This document shows, piece by piece, positions 1 to 5,397 of a DNA stretch of 5,397 bases (position 1 is the first letter of the stretch; each line of letters begins with the position of its first letter). The DNA is from Candidatus Aminicenantota bacterium (GTDB lineage: Bacteria > Acidobacteriota > Aminicenantia > Aminicenantales > Saccharicenantaceae). The stretch is taken from the NCBI GenBank assembly GCA_026393955.1, contig JAPKZE010000298.1, positions 1-5,397 of the forward strand, given 5' to 3'. Below the pieces are notes generated by a model. It was not told the origin of the DNA. It ran no database searches and was given only the letters and a program-made list of their open reading frames with translations. The position numbers and the translations under genes are program-made.

Positions 1-486
1 GATCAAAGTCGCGGCCGTCCAGGCCATAAGATGGGGGATCTTCACGGACAGGGGTTTCTTCCGACGCAACCGGACCACAGCGACAACTATGAGAACGGAG
101 AAGGCCGAGACGACGTCCGCCTGCAGGGACAGCGTCCGCGTGGTCAGCTGCATCCAATCGAGGTTCGGCCAGAGCCTTGTCGATCTGAAAAAGCCGTCGG
201 CGAGGTTGACGACCCGGCCGAACGAAAAGAACAACGCGAGCAGGACCGACGTGAGGACGGCGCCCTTCCGGACATCCCGCCGAAGGACCATGGGGGCGAC
301 GGCCCAAGTCAGGACGGCCCCGACCAGGGCCGCAACGACGGGGAGCAGGATCTGGACGGCGGCGACCTCCTGGACCGCCCGGGCATAAAGAAAGACGATC
401 GGCTGGAGGGACCAGAACAGCGGGTGGAAATCGACCCAGCTCATCGGCGCCCGCAGAGACGGCCTCGTCCTTTGGCCGAAAGGCAT
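1..486 (-). CDS. Multi-pass membrane protein, N-terminal part; sulfatase-like family suspected (partial)
   Basis: The minus strand is open from an ATG at 486 to the left edge, so only the N-terminus (162 codons) is present. Two in-frame starts compete. ATG at 486 has GGGAG (497-501) 10 nt upstream and adds a basic leader (MPFGQRTRPSLRAP). ATG at 444 gives MSWVDFHPLF and has no visible Shine-Dalgarno. Counted from residue 1 at ATG 444, hydrophobic segments lie near residues 7-25 (PLFWSLQPIVFLYA), 31-50, 61-79 (KGAVLTSVLLALFFSFGRVV) and 110-124, followed by the basic loop RLRRKK and a possible fifth segment at the edge. The pattern 'PLf.L.PivFLYA...' followed by 'K.A.L.S..L..FFS.G.v' matches what I recall of the membrane N-terminus of sulfatase/LTA-synthase-like proteins, whose catalytic domain would lie outside this window. 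That product is inference. That the gene is real is much firmer: hydrophobic periodicity, an upstream promoter, and only a charged low-complexity frame on the opposite strand. Confidence 0.75.
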   Translation of the reverse strand, partial: MPFGQRTRPSLRAPMSWVDFHPLFWSLQPIVFLYARAVQEVAAVQILLPVVAALVGAVLTWAVAPMVLRRDVRKGAVLTSVLLALFFSFGRVVNLADGFFRSTRLWPNLDWMQLTTRTLSLQADVVSAFSVLIVVAVVRLRRKKPLSVKIPHLMAWTAATLI

Positions 487-507
487 CTGGCTTTGGCTCC
501 CGGAAAG

Positions 508-536
508 ATACTAGCCCCGGGCTGGCCGTTTGTCAA
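508..536 (-). promoter_or_regulatory. Sigma-70-type promoter for the membrane protein gene
   Basis: Read on the minus strand, TTGACA (536-531, perfect -35 consensus) is separated by exactly 17 bp from TAGTAT (513-508, 4 of 6 to TATAAT). The predicted transcription start is near 501. That leaves about 15 nt before ATG 486, or about 57 nt before ATG 444. If 486 is the true start, the GGGAG ribosome site sits at the very 5' end of the message. The call comes from sequence pattern only. Confidence 0.6.
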
Positions 537-581
537 AGACCGGAAGCCGGGGGCCGTGACCGGCGCCGGCACCCGGCGCGA

Positions 582-610
582 TTGACATTTTCTGCGCCGC
601 GCCTTATATG
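582..610 (+). promoter_or_regulatory. Sigma-70-type promoter for the lipoprotein gene
   Basis: TTGACA (582-587) lies 17 bp from TATATG (605-610, 4 of 6 to consensus). The predicted transcription start is near 617. This places the in-frame ATG at 610 inside the -10 element, so translation must begin downstream at 643. The promoter faces away from the minus-strand promoter at 508-536, and the two -35 boxes are 45 bp apart. Confidence 0.5.
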
Positions 611-630
611 TGGTTCAGAAGCCAGAACTC

Positions 631-637
631 AAGGAGG
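631..637 (+). promoter_or_regulatory. Ribosome binding site deciding the lipoprotein start
   Basis: AAGGAGG ends 5 nt before the ATG at 643. It is the strongest Shine-Dalgarno sequence I noticed in the window. It favours 643 over the upstream in-frame ATG at 610, which has no such site and overlaps the -10 box. Confidence 0.7.
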
Positions 638-642
638 CGGAC

Positions 643-1272
643 ATGCGGATCACATCCCGTCGTTCCCTGGCCCTCCTGGTCTTGGCCGGGCTCCTGTCCC
701 TTTCGTCTTGCGCCACGCTCGGCGACATGGCGACGGTCCTGGCCAACCTGCAGCGGCTCAAGTTCAAGATCGCGGGCGTCCGGGACTTCCGTCTCGTCGG
801 GATCGACATCGGCGGCAAGGCCAAGCTCACCGATTTCAATGCCGCCGACGTCCTGAAGCTCGGCCAGGCCTACACCGCGAAGAAGCTGCCCGCCGAGCTT
901 GTCGTGGACGTCCTGGCCGTCAATCCCAACGACGGGACCGGCGGGACGACGAAAACGGCCGGCACGCTGACGGGCCTCGAGTGCCGCCTGCTCATCGACG
1001 GCAACCCGACGGTCACGGGGAACATCGATCAGCCGGTCGAGATCCCTGGGACGGGGCAGGAATCCGTCGTCCCGGTCCGGCTCACGATCGACCTGCTCGA
1101 ATTCTTCGGGACGAAGACCCTCCCAGACCTCCTCAATCTGACCTTGGCCCTCGGAGGCCGGAGCGGCAGCTCCACGCGGATCGCACTCGACGCCCAACCC
1201 ACGGTCTCGACGCCGTTCGGGCCGATCACGTACCCCGGCCGCCTGACCATCGTCAGCGCCGAATTCCGCTGA
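643..1272 (+). CDS. Lipoprotein with LEA14/WHy-like (LEA type 2) domain
   Basis: The protein has 209 residues. The N-terminus MRITSRRS followed by a hydrophobic stretch ends in the lipobox L-S-S-C, with Cys23 as the predicted lipidated residue. Ala follows at +2, so by the usual sorting rule the protein should go to the outer membrane. The mature part (about 186 residues) alternates hydrophobic and polar residues as in a beta-rich fold. It holds a 'VVDVLAVNPND' stretch (about residues 87-97) resembling the 'rv.NPN' signature of LEA type 2/WHy proteins, then a second beta-rich half ending near VSTPFGPITYPGRLTIVSAEFR. The family call rests on that motif and general architecture and is tentative; the lipoprotein call is firm. 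The start at 643 is set by AAGGAGG at 631-637 and by the promoter at 582-610. The last 20 nt overlap the 3' end of the convergent M16 gene. No enzymatic residues are recognisable; a binding or envelope structural role is the most that can be inferred. Confidence 0.85.
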   Translation: MRITSRRSLALLVLAGLLSLSSCATLGDMATVLANLQRLKFKIAGVRDFRLVGIDIGGKAKLTDFNAADVLKLGQAYTAKKLPAELVVDVLAVNPNDGTGGTTKTAGTLTGLECRLLIDGNPTVTGNIDQPVEIPGTGQESVVPVRLTIDLLEFFGTKTLPDLLNLTLALGGRSGSSTRIALDAQPTVSTPFGPITYPGRLTIVSAEFR

Positions 1273-2635
1273 GCTCGGAAGATCCGGTGCGGCCGTCGCC
1301 CGTGACTTCCGGCCCAACCGTTACCCGGAGCGCCCGTTCCGGGGCGAGCGCCTCGCGGATGTAGGCGTTGAAGACGTCGGTCGTGACGGCGTCGATCGCA
1401 CCCATGAAACCGGCACCCGCGTCCGGCCCGATCCCCAAGACCTCGAAGAGTCCGATCGTCCGGAGGCGCGGCGCCTTCTCTTCGACGGCCCGGAGGAAGC
1501 GGGCCCGGGCCATGGTCCTGGTCGCGGCCATCTCCTCCTCGGTGACGCCGGTCCCGCGGAGCTCGTCCAGGGCCCGGTCGAGGGCCGCCGCGGCGTCCGG
1601 CGCCTTGCTCCGGTCGGTCTCGAGGTGGGCGATGATCACGCCGGCGCTGATCATCCAGGTCAGGTCGGCGTCGACGCCGTAGGCCAGCTTACGGTCGACC
1701 CGCAGCGGCCAGAGCCGGGAGCCCGGGCCTTTCCCGAGCACGGTCTCGAGCAGCAGGCCCATGGCCATATCGGACAGTCCGGTCCGGGGCAGGGGATAGG
1801 CCCGCCCCACATAGGTTTGTTTGGTGTCTTTGACCAGCCCGATGTCCCGGTCGGCCGGCAGGACCGGCTCCTGGCGCGATCGGCCTGCCGCCGCTCCCTC
1901 GGGAAAGGCGCCAAAGAGGCTCTCGAGAAGGCGGCGGACCGGTTCCCGGTCGAGGTCCGTCTCGACGCAGAAGAAAAGGTTCGGTTTGACCACGAAGCGC
2001 CGGACGAAGGCGAGGACGTCCTTCCTGTCGACGGCCTTCAAGCTCGACTCCGTACCGTAGAGGGCGGACCCGTAGCCCGTCCCGCCGAAAAGGCCCCGGA
2101 AGACCGCCGACCGGGCCACGGTGGCGGCGTCGTCCTCCTCGATCTTCCCGTTTGCCGTCATGAGATCCTTGGCCCGGCCGACCCGCAGACCGCTGATGAG
2201 CGGATCCTGGACGATCCTGGCGGCGACGCGCAGGGCTTCCTCGAGGTTCTCGGTCAGGCACTCGACGAGGATGACCGAACAGTCTTCCAGACAGACGTAG
2301 CTGAGACGGGTGGCTTGAGCCATGAGGTCCTGAACCTTGCCTTCGTCCGGGATCTCCAGGAGGAGCCGCGCGGACATGGCCGCCAGACCGTCGAGACCGG
2401 CCGGGACCGCGGATCGTCCGCCGGGGATGAAGAGACCGACGACGGTGGTCGGCGAGGCGTCGTCCTTCTGGTAGATGCAGGGAATGCCAGTGGACAGATC
2501 GAACTTGACCGGGGCATTCCGCCAGCGCCAGGCCGAGGCCTCCCTCCTGCCGGCGCCGGCCGAGGCCCCCGCAACGGCCAGGCCGGCCAGCAAAAGGAAG
2601 GCCGCAAATGCTTTCCGGCGGTCCGCGGCGCTCAT
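1253..2635 (-). CDS. M16 family peptidase-like protein, zinc site lost (non-catalytic partner)
   Basis: The protein has 460 residues from ATG 2635 to TGA 1253-1255. The N-terminus (MSAADRRK, then a hydrophobic stretch to about Ala26) is a signal peptide, with probable cleavage after A-S-A, so it acts outside the cytoplasm. Two M16 half-domains follow. In the first, the core 'FDLSTGIPCIYQKDD...GLFIPGG' leads to 'GLAAMSARLLLE' (83-94), where an active enzyme has HxxEH: the three positions are A86, A89 and R90, so zinc binding and proteolysis are not expected. The second half keeps the family 'SRLW.LR...LAYGV' element (R307 to Y319), typical of substrate contact in M16 proteins. Its start overlaps the stop of the upstream M16 gene as ATGA (2632-2635), with only AAGAAGAAG in front, which suggests translational coupling. 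Inactive M16 subunits normally pair with an active one, here the upstream gene. A frameshift upstream makes an uninterrupted frame from 3949 through this gene, but the signal peptide and the ATGA overlap argue for a separate gene. Confidence 0.87.
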   Translation of the reverse strand: MSAADRRKAFAAFLLLAGLAVAGASAGAGRREASAWRWRNAPVKFDLSTGIPCIYQKDDASPTTVVGLFIPGGRSAVPAGLDGLAAMSARLLLEIPDEGKVQDLMAQATRLSYVCLEDCSVILVECLTENLEEALRVAARIVQDPLISGLRVGRAKDLMTANGKIEEDDAATVARSAVFRGLFGGTGYGSALYGTESSLKAVDRKDVLAFVRRFVVKPNLFFCVETDLDREPVRRLLESLFGAFPEGAAAGRSRQEPVLPADRDIGLVKDTKQTYVGRAYPLPRTGLSDMAMGLLLETVLGKGPGSRLWPLRVDRKLAYGVDADLTWMISAGVIIAHLETDRSKAPDAAAALDRALDELRGTGVTEEEMAATRTMARARFLRAVEEKAPRLRTIGLFEVLGIGPDAGAGFMGAIDAVTTDVFNAYIREALAPERALRVTVGPEVTGDGRTGSSELSGIRR

Positions 2636-3949
2636 TTCTTCTTCTTTGGGCGGGGCACGACGGAGACCGCAGCGCTTTCGCTCCGGCCGAGATAGCGGGC
2701 CGCGGCCTTGCGAAGGTCGCTCGAATCGACCCGCCCGATCCCCGCGAGGTAGGCGCCCGGATTCTCCCGGGTGTTGAGGAGCATGTACCGGACGAACGAG
2801 CCGGCCAGCTGCCCTCTCCTCCTCGGGGTCCAGGAAGTCCTTTTTGGAGAAGGAGGCGGCGTGGACCTGTTTGAGGAACGTCACGGCGAGTCGCTCGACG
2901 GCGGCCAGGTCCCGGGGGTCCGCCTTGATGGCCACCACGGCCGCGCCGCCGTAGCGGAGCGCGAGATAGCTCATCGAGACGTTCTGGACGGAGTCGCGCT
3001 GGCTGTGCAGATAGGCGGCCAGCAGGGGATTGACCCCCCGGCCGAGGGCCTCGACGAGCACGCTCATCGTGGGGCGGTCGGGCCCGTTGTAGTCCGGGGC
3101 GGCGAAGCCCAGGAAGAGATAGCCCTCTTTGACATCACGCTCGACGCGCCGCGAAACGCTTTTTCCGAGGGGGACGGCCATCGGAACGGACCGCGGTCGG
3201 AAGCCGGTCTTGGGCAGGGGCCCAAAGACCTCCCGGACGCGCCGCTCCATGTCGACCCCGTCGAAATCGCCGACGACGGCCAGAGCGCAGTTGTCGGCCA
3301 CGAAGAACTTCCGGTGGAAGGCGCCGAGGGCCTCGGTCGTGGCCGCGGCGATGACCTCGCGGCGTCCATAGACGGACCGTCCGTAGGGGTGACCGGCGAA
3401 CAGGGCCTGGATCACGAGGTCGACCGCCGTGCGCTCCGGGTCGTCCTCCATCTGGCTGAATTCCTCGAGAAGGATCTCCTTTTCGCGGTCGAGGTCGTCC
3501 TGGCTCAGGGCCGGGCCGAAGAGGATGTCCTTCTGGTTCCGGAGCCCGAAGTCCGCATGCTCAGCCGGGAGCGAGATCTCGAAGACCGACAGGTCCTGGC
3601 CCGTGTTGCCGTTGAAGTAGGCGCCGTGACGCCGAATGTCGGTCGCGACCTCGGCCCCCGACCGCGTCGACGTCCCGCGGAAGAGGAGGCAGTGCTCGAG
3701 GAGGTGGACCAGACCGTTCGTCTCCTCGGTCTCGTCCTTGGAGCCGACGTCGAATCCGGCGACGATGTGGACGAGGGGGAGGTCGCGCTTTTCGTAGAGG
3801 AAGACCCGCAGGCCGTTGTCGAGGACGAAGGAGCGGTCCGTCCCGGCGGCCGGGCGCAACCCGGTTGTCTCGGACGGGGCGGCCAGGAGCCAGAGGCCGG
3901 CGAAGATCGCGGCCCCCGCTTTGCCTGCTTTTCGAATATCCCTGCCCAC
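2632..3949 (-). CDS. M16 family zinc metalloprotease, active-type subunit, frameshifted near its 3' end
   Basis: The gene starts at GTG 3949, preceded by GAGGA (3957-3961) 7 nt upstream; an in-frame TGA lies shortly before, and I see no better start. The N-terminus has a basic stretch and a hydrophobic core (AAIFAGLWLLAA), so the protein is exported. The M16 N-domain is classic: 'FVLDNGLRVFLYE' (41-53), zinc motif H82-L-L-E85-H86, third ligand probably E163 in 'EILLEEF', then 'DDPERTA' and 'HPYGRSVYG'. The C-terminal half includes 'GYLFLGFAAPDYNGPDRP' and 'NPLLAAYLHSQRDSVQNV'. Family-like sequence runs to about residue 378 (DPEEE, position 2816). After that the same frame becomes Arg/Pro-rich, while the +1 frame gives a normal M16 tail (QLAGSFVRYML, then ...DLRKAAARYLG and SVVPRPKKKK) ending at TGA 2632-2634. 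One extra base, or a loss of 3n+2 bases, explains the change. The joined protein would be about 438 residues. It should be the catalytic partner of the downstream M16 gene; whether it is functional depends on whether the lesion is real. Confidence 0.8.
2810..2850 (-). other. Frameshift/deletion point in the active-type M16 gene
   Basis: On the minus strand the M16 reading moves to the +1 frame in or near a GAG-GAG-GAG-AGGG run (about 2824-2812). Upstream of it the frame reads KKDFLDPEEE; downstream the other frame reads QLAGSFVRYML. M16 C-terminal domains as I recall them have roughly 20-25 more residues between these elements (an 'ELerAK' helix and its extension), so the lesion may be a short deletion of 3n+2 bases and not a single-base error. 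The GAG repeats could have promoted slippage. No canonical slippery heptamer or CTT-TGA type +1 site is present. Confidence 0.7.
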
Positions 3950-3956
3950 GGCCGCG

Positions 3957-3961
3957 TCCTC
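3957..3961 (-). promoter_or_regulatory. Ribosome binding site supporting a GTG start
   Basis: On the minus strand GAGGA lies 7 nt upstream of GTG 3949. It supports the GTG as the start of the active-type M16 gene. An in-frame TGA just upstream rules out any much longer N-terminus. Confidence 0.55.
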
Positions 3962-3977
3962 GAGTCAGTCCCCAGCC

Positions 3978-4005
3978 AGTATACCATAGCCGGAGAGTGT
4001 GTTAG
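3978..4005 (-). promoter_or_regulatory. Extended -10 promoter for the M16 operon
   Basis: On the minus strand TGG-TATACT (3986-3978) forms an extended -10 element, with the hexamer matching consensus at 5 of 6. A -35-like CTAACA (4005-4000, 4 of 6) lies 16 bp upstream. The predicted start near 3971 gives a leader of about 22 nt containing the GAGGA site. The -35 box overlaps the first three bases of the opposing promoter's -10 box. Confidence 0.55.
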
Positions 4006-4008
4006 AAT
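3980..4008 (+). promoter_or_regulatory. Possible promoter for the response regulator gene
   Basis: TAGAAT (4003-4008, 5 of 6 to the -10 consensus) lies 17 bp downstream of TATACC (3980-3985, only 3 of 6 to TTGACA). The predicted start near 4015 gives a leader of about 17 nt. The weak -35 box suggests low basal activity or a need for an activator. No sigma-54 -24/-12 element (GG-N10-GC) was recognised here. Confidence 0.4.
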
Positions 4009-4031
4009 CGGACCGAGAGGACCGAAGCACG

Positions 4032-5397
4032 ATGAGATCCGAGAGGAAGGCCAGGATCCTGGTCATCGACGACGAGGAGAACATCCGCAAGTCCCTGAAG
4101 ATGATCCTCGAGTACGAGGGCTACGAGTTCTTCGAGGCCGGGACCGGCGAGGACGGGCTGGAGACGCTCCGGGAGACGGTCGGCATCGACCTCGTCCTCC
4201 TGGACATCAAGATGCCTGGCCAGAGCGGTCTCGAAGTCCTGGCCGAGCTGCGGACGCGGCCGTTCGTCCCGGAGGTCATCATGATCTCCGGCCAGGGCAC
4301 CATCCAGGCGGCGGTCGAGGCGACCAAGCTGGGGGCCTTCGACTTTTTGGAGAAACCCCTGCACCGCGAGCGCGTCCTCATCAGCATCCGCAACGCCCTC
4401 AAGCAGACGAGCCTCAGCCGGGAGTGCCAGGACCTCAAGAAAAAGGCCGAGAAGCACTACGCGATCATCGGCCAGCATCCCCTCGTCCAGAACCTCTGGA
4501 AGGAGATCCTCAAGATCGCGCCGACCAACGCCACGGTGCTCGTCTTCGGCGAAAGCGGCACGGGCAAGGAGCTCATCGCCAGGTCCATCCACGCCCACAG
4601 CCTGCGGGCCCGCGAGACGTTCGTCCAGGTCAACTGCGCGGCCATCCCCGAGGAGCTCATCGAGTCGGAGCTGTTCGGCCACGAGAAAGGGGCCTTCACC
4701 GGGGCGACGGAGAAGAAGACGGGCAAGTTCGAGCAGGCCGACGGCGGCACGATCTTCCTCGACGAGATCGGCGACATGAGCCTGCGGACCCAGTCCAAGG
4801 TCCTGCGCGTCCTCGAGGAGGGCGAGGTCCAGAAGGTCGGCTCGGGCAAGATCTCCAAGGTCGACGTCCGGGTCATCGCCGCGACGAACAAGGACCTCCG
4901 CAAGGAGATCCAAGAGGGCCGGTTCCGGGAGGACCTCTACTTCCGGCTGAACGTCGTGCCCCTCTACTCGCCGGCCCTGCGCGAGCGGCGGGAGGACATC
5001 CCCCTGCTCATCGATTACTTCTCCCGGACCTTCGCCGAGGAGAACAACTTCCGGCCGCGGAAGTTCTCCCCTGAGGCCCTCGAGGCCATGACGGGCTACG
5101 CCTGGAAGGGCAATGTCCGCGAGCTCAAGAACATCGTCGAGCGGCTGATGATCATGACCGACCGCGACACGATCGAGCGGACGGACCTGCCGGAAGCCGT
5201 GCGGGAGCGGACCGGCGCGGCCCTGCCCGACGCGGCGGGGGTCAAGACGCTGCGCGAGTTCCGCGACCTGGCTGAGCGGGATTTCCTCCTGGCCAAGCTC
5301 GAAGCCAACGGCTGGAACATCTCCCAGACGGCCCGGGAGATCGATACGCCGCGATCGAACCTCTATAAAAAACTCGAACAATACGGTATAAAGATAA
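4032..5397 (+). CDS. NtrX/NtrC-type sigma-54-dependent response regulator (3' end cut by window edge)
   Basis: 455 codons are visible from ATG 4032, with AGAGGA (4016-4021) 10 nt upstream. Residues 1-125 are a receiver domain: acidic pocket D13-D14, phosphoacceptor D58 in 'LVLLDIKMPG', S86, and K108 in 'FLEKPL'. A linker (about 126-145) leads to a sigma-54 AAA+ domain: Walker A GESGTGKE (173-180), the sigma-54 contact loop GAFTGA (220-225), Walker B TIFLDEIGD with D244-E245, sensor I 'AATN', arginine-finger region 'GRFREDLYFRL' (296-306), and sensor II 'GNVREL' (360-365). A Fis-type helix-turn-helix follows (about 427-453: NISQTAREIDTPRSNLYKKLEQYGI). All catalytic and switch residues are present, so this should be a phosphorylation-controlled ATPase that activates sigma-54 promoters. 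The C-terminus resembles NtrX-like regulators, where only a few residues usually follow 'YGIKI'; the stop is beyond the edge. The partner kinase is not in the window and may lie to the right. The specific regulon is unknown, so no symbol is given. Confidence 0.93.
   Translation, partial: MRSERKARILVIDDEENIRKSLKMILEYEGYEFFEAGTGEDGLETLRETVGIDLVLLDIKMPGQSGLEVLAELRTRPFVPEVIMISGQGTIQAAVEATKLGAFDFLEKPLHRERVLISIRNALKQTSLSRECQDLKKKAEKHYAIIGQHPLVQNLWKEILKIAPTNATVLVFGESGTGKELIARSIHAHSLRARETFVQVNCAAIPEELIESELFGHEKGAFTGATEKKTGKFEQADGGTIFLDEIGDMSLRTQSKVLRVLEEGEVQKVGSGKISKVDVRVIAATNKDLRKEIQEGRFREDLYFRLNVVPLYSPALRERREDIPLLIDYFSRTFAEENNFRPRKFSPEALEAMTGYAWKGNVRELKNIVERLMIMTDRDTIERTDLPEAVRERTGAALPDAAGVKTLREFRDLAERDFLLAKLEANGWNISQTAREIDTPRSNLYKKLEQYGIKI

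Noticed and set aside
31..585. Plus-strand open frame of 184 codons
   Set aside because: It is rich in Asp, Arg, Gly, Pro and Gln with no fold-like pattern, and it lies antisense to a convincing membrane protein. It also runs through both promoters of the intergenic region.
610..642. Upstream in-frame ATG giving an 11-residue longer lipoprotein
   Set aside because: The ATG at 610 lies inside the predicted -10 box and has no ribosome site. The longer form would also push the signal peptide away from the N-terminus.
1273..1330. Possible terminator after the lipoprotein gene
   Set aside because: The segment is inside the convergent M16 coding sequence, and I could not find a stable stem followed by a T-run.
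1625..2695. Plus-strand open frame of 356 codons opposite the inactive M16 gene
   Set aside because: The opposite strand encodes a well-conserved M16 protein with a signal peptide; the plus frame is Gly/Asp/Arg-rich filler.
2811..2824. CTC/GAG trinucleotide run considered as a functional repeat
   Set aside because: Only three copies, coding for Glu in one frame; too short to be more than a possible slippage site.
2805..2830. Programmed ribosomal frameshifting in the M16 gene
   Set aside because: The required shift is +1, but there is no rare-codon or stop-codon stall, no internal Shine-Dalgarno at proper spacing that I could defend, and family sequence appears to be missing, which favours mutation or error.
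2771..5074. Plus-strand open frame of 767 codons crossing two genes
   Set aside because: It is antisense to the M16 gene and then out of frame with the response regulator. Its composition is low-complexity charged residues, as expected where G+C-rich coding sequence lacks stops in shadow frames.
4002..5381. Minus-strand open frame of 459 codons opposite the response regulator
   Set aside because: It is Leu/Asp/Glu/Arg repeat-like, the mirror of GAG/CTC codon use in the regulator, and has no recognisable domain, signal or promoter.

Overview
The window is a gene-dense piece of a G+C-rich bacterial chromosome (about two-thirds G+C by eye, not computed), with strong preference for GTC, CTC, ATC and GAC codons. 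Exported M16 peptidase pairs, a sigma-54 response regulator of the NtrX/NtrC type, an outer-membrane-type lipoprotein and a polytopic membrane protein with a sulfatase-like N-terminus fit a Gram-negative (diderm) bacterium. The style recalls Acidobacteriota or the Aminicenantes (OP8) lineage, but that is an impression and not a demonstrated assignment. I see no mobile element, phage gene, CRISPR array, rRNA or tRNA.

Layout from left to right. (1) Positions 1-486, minus strand: the N-terminal part of a multi-pass membrane protein that runs off the left edge. (2) Positions 487-642: a divergent intergenic region with one good sigma-70-type promoter facing each way, both TTGACA with 17-bp spacers. 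(3) Positions 643-1272, plus strand: a lipoprotein with an LEA14/WHy-like body. (4) Positions 1253-3949, minus strand: a two-gene operon of M16 (insulinase/pitrilysin-like) peptidase subunits. The upstream gene carries the inverted zinc motif HLLEH. The downstream gene has lost every zinc ligand. Their stop and start codons overlap as ATGA. The upstream gene is interrupted near 2812 by a frameshift, probably with loss of some 20-25 codons, and the broken frame then reads straight into the downstream gene as one 898-codon open frame. (5) Positions 3950-4031: a short divergent promoter region in which the two predicted promoters overlap. (6) Positions 4032-5397, plus strand: a REC-AAA+-Fis sigma-54-dependent response regulator, complete except for its last few residues.

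The two M16 proteins probably act together outside the cytoplasmic membrane as an active/inactive pair. The lipoprotein converges on the M16 operon with a 20-nt tail-to-tail overlap, leaving no room for a conventional terminator. The response regulator is divergent from the M16 operon; any regulatory link is conjecture. No cognate histidine kinase is visible.

I found no clear undescribed system. The points most worth checking are the lesion and fusion frame in the M16 pair and the overlapping divergent promoters.
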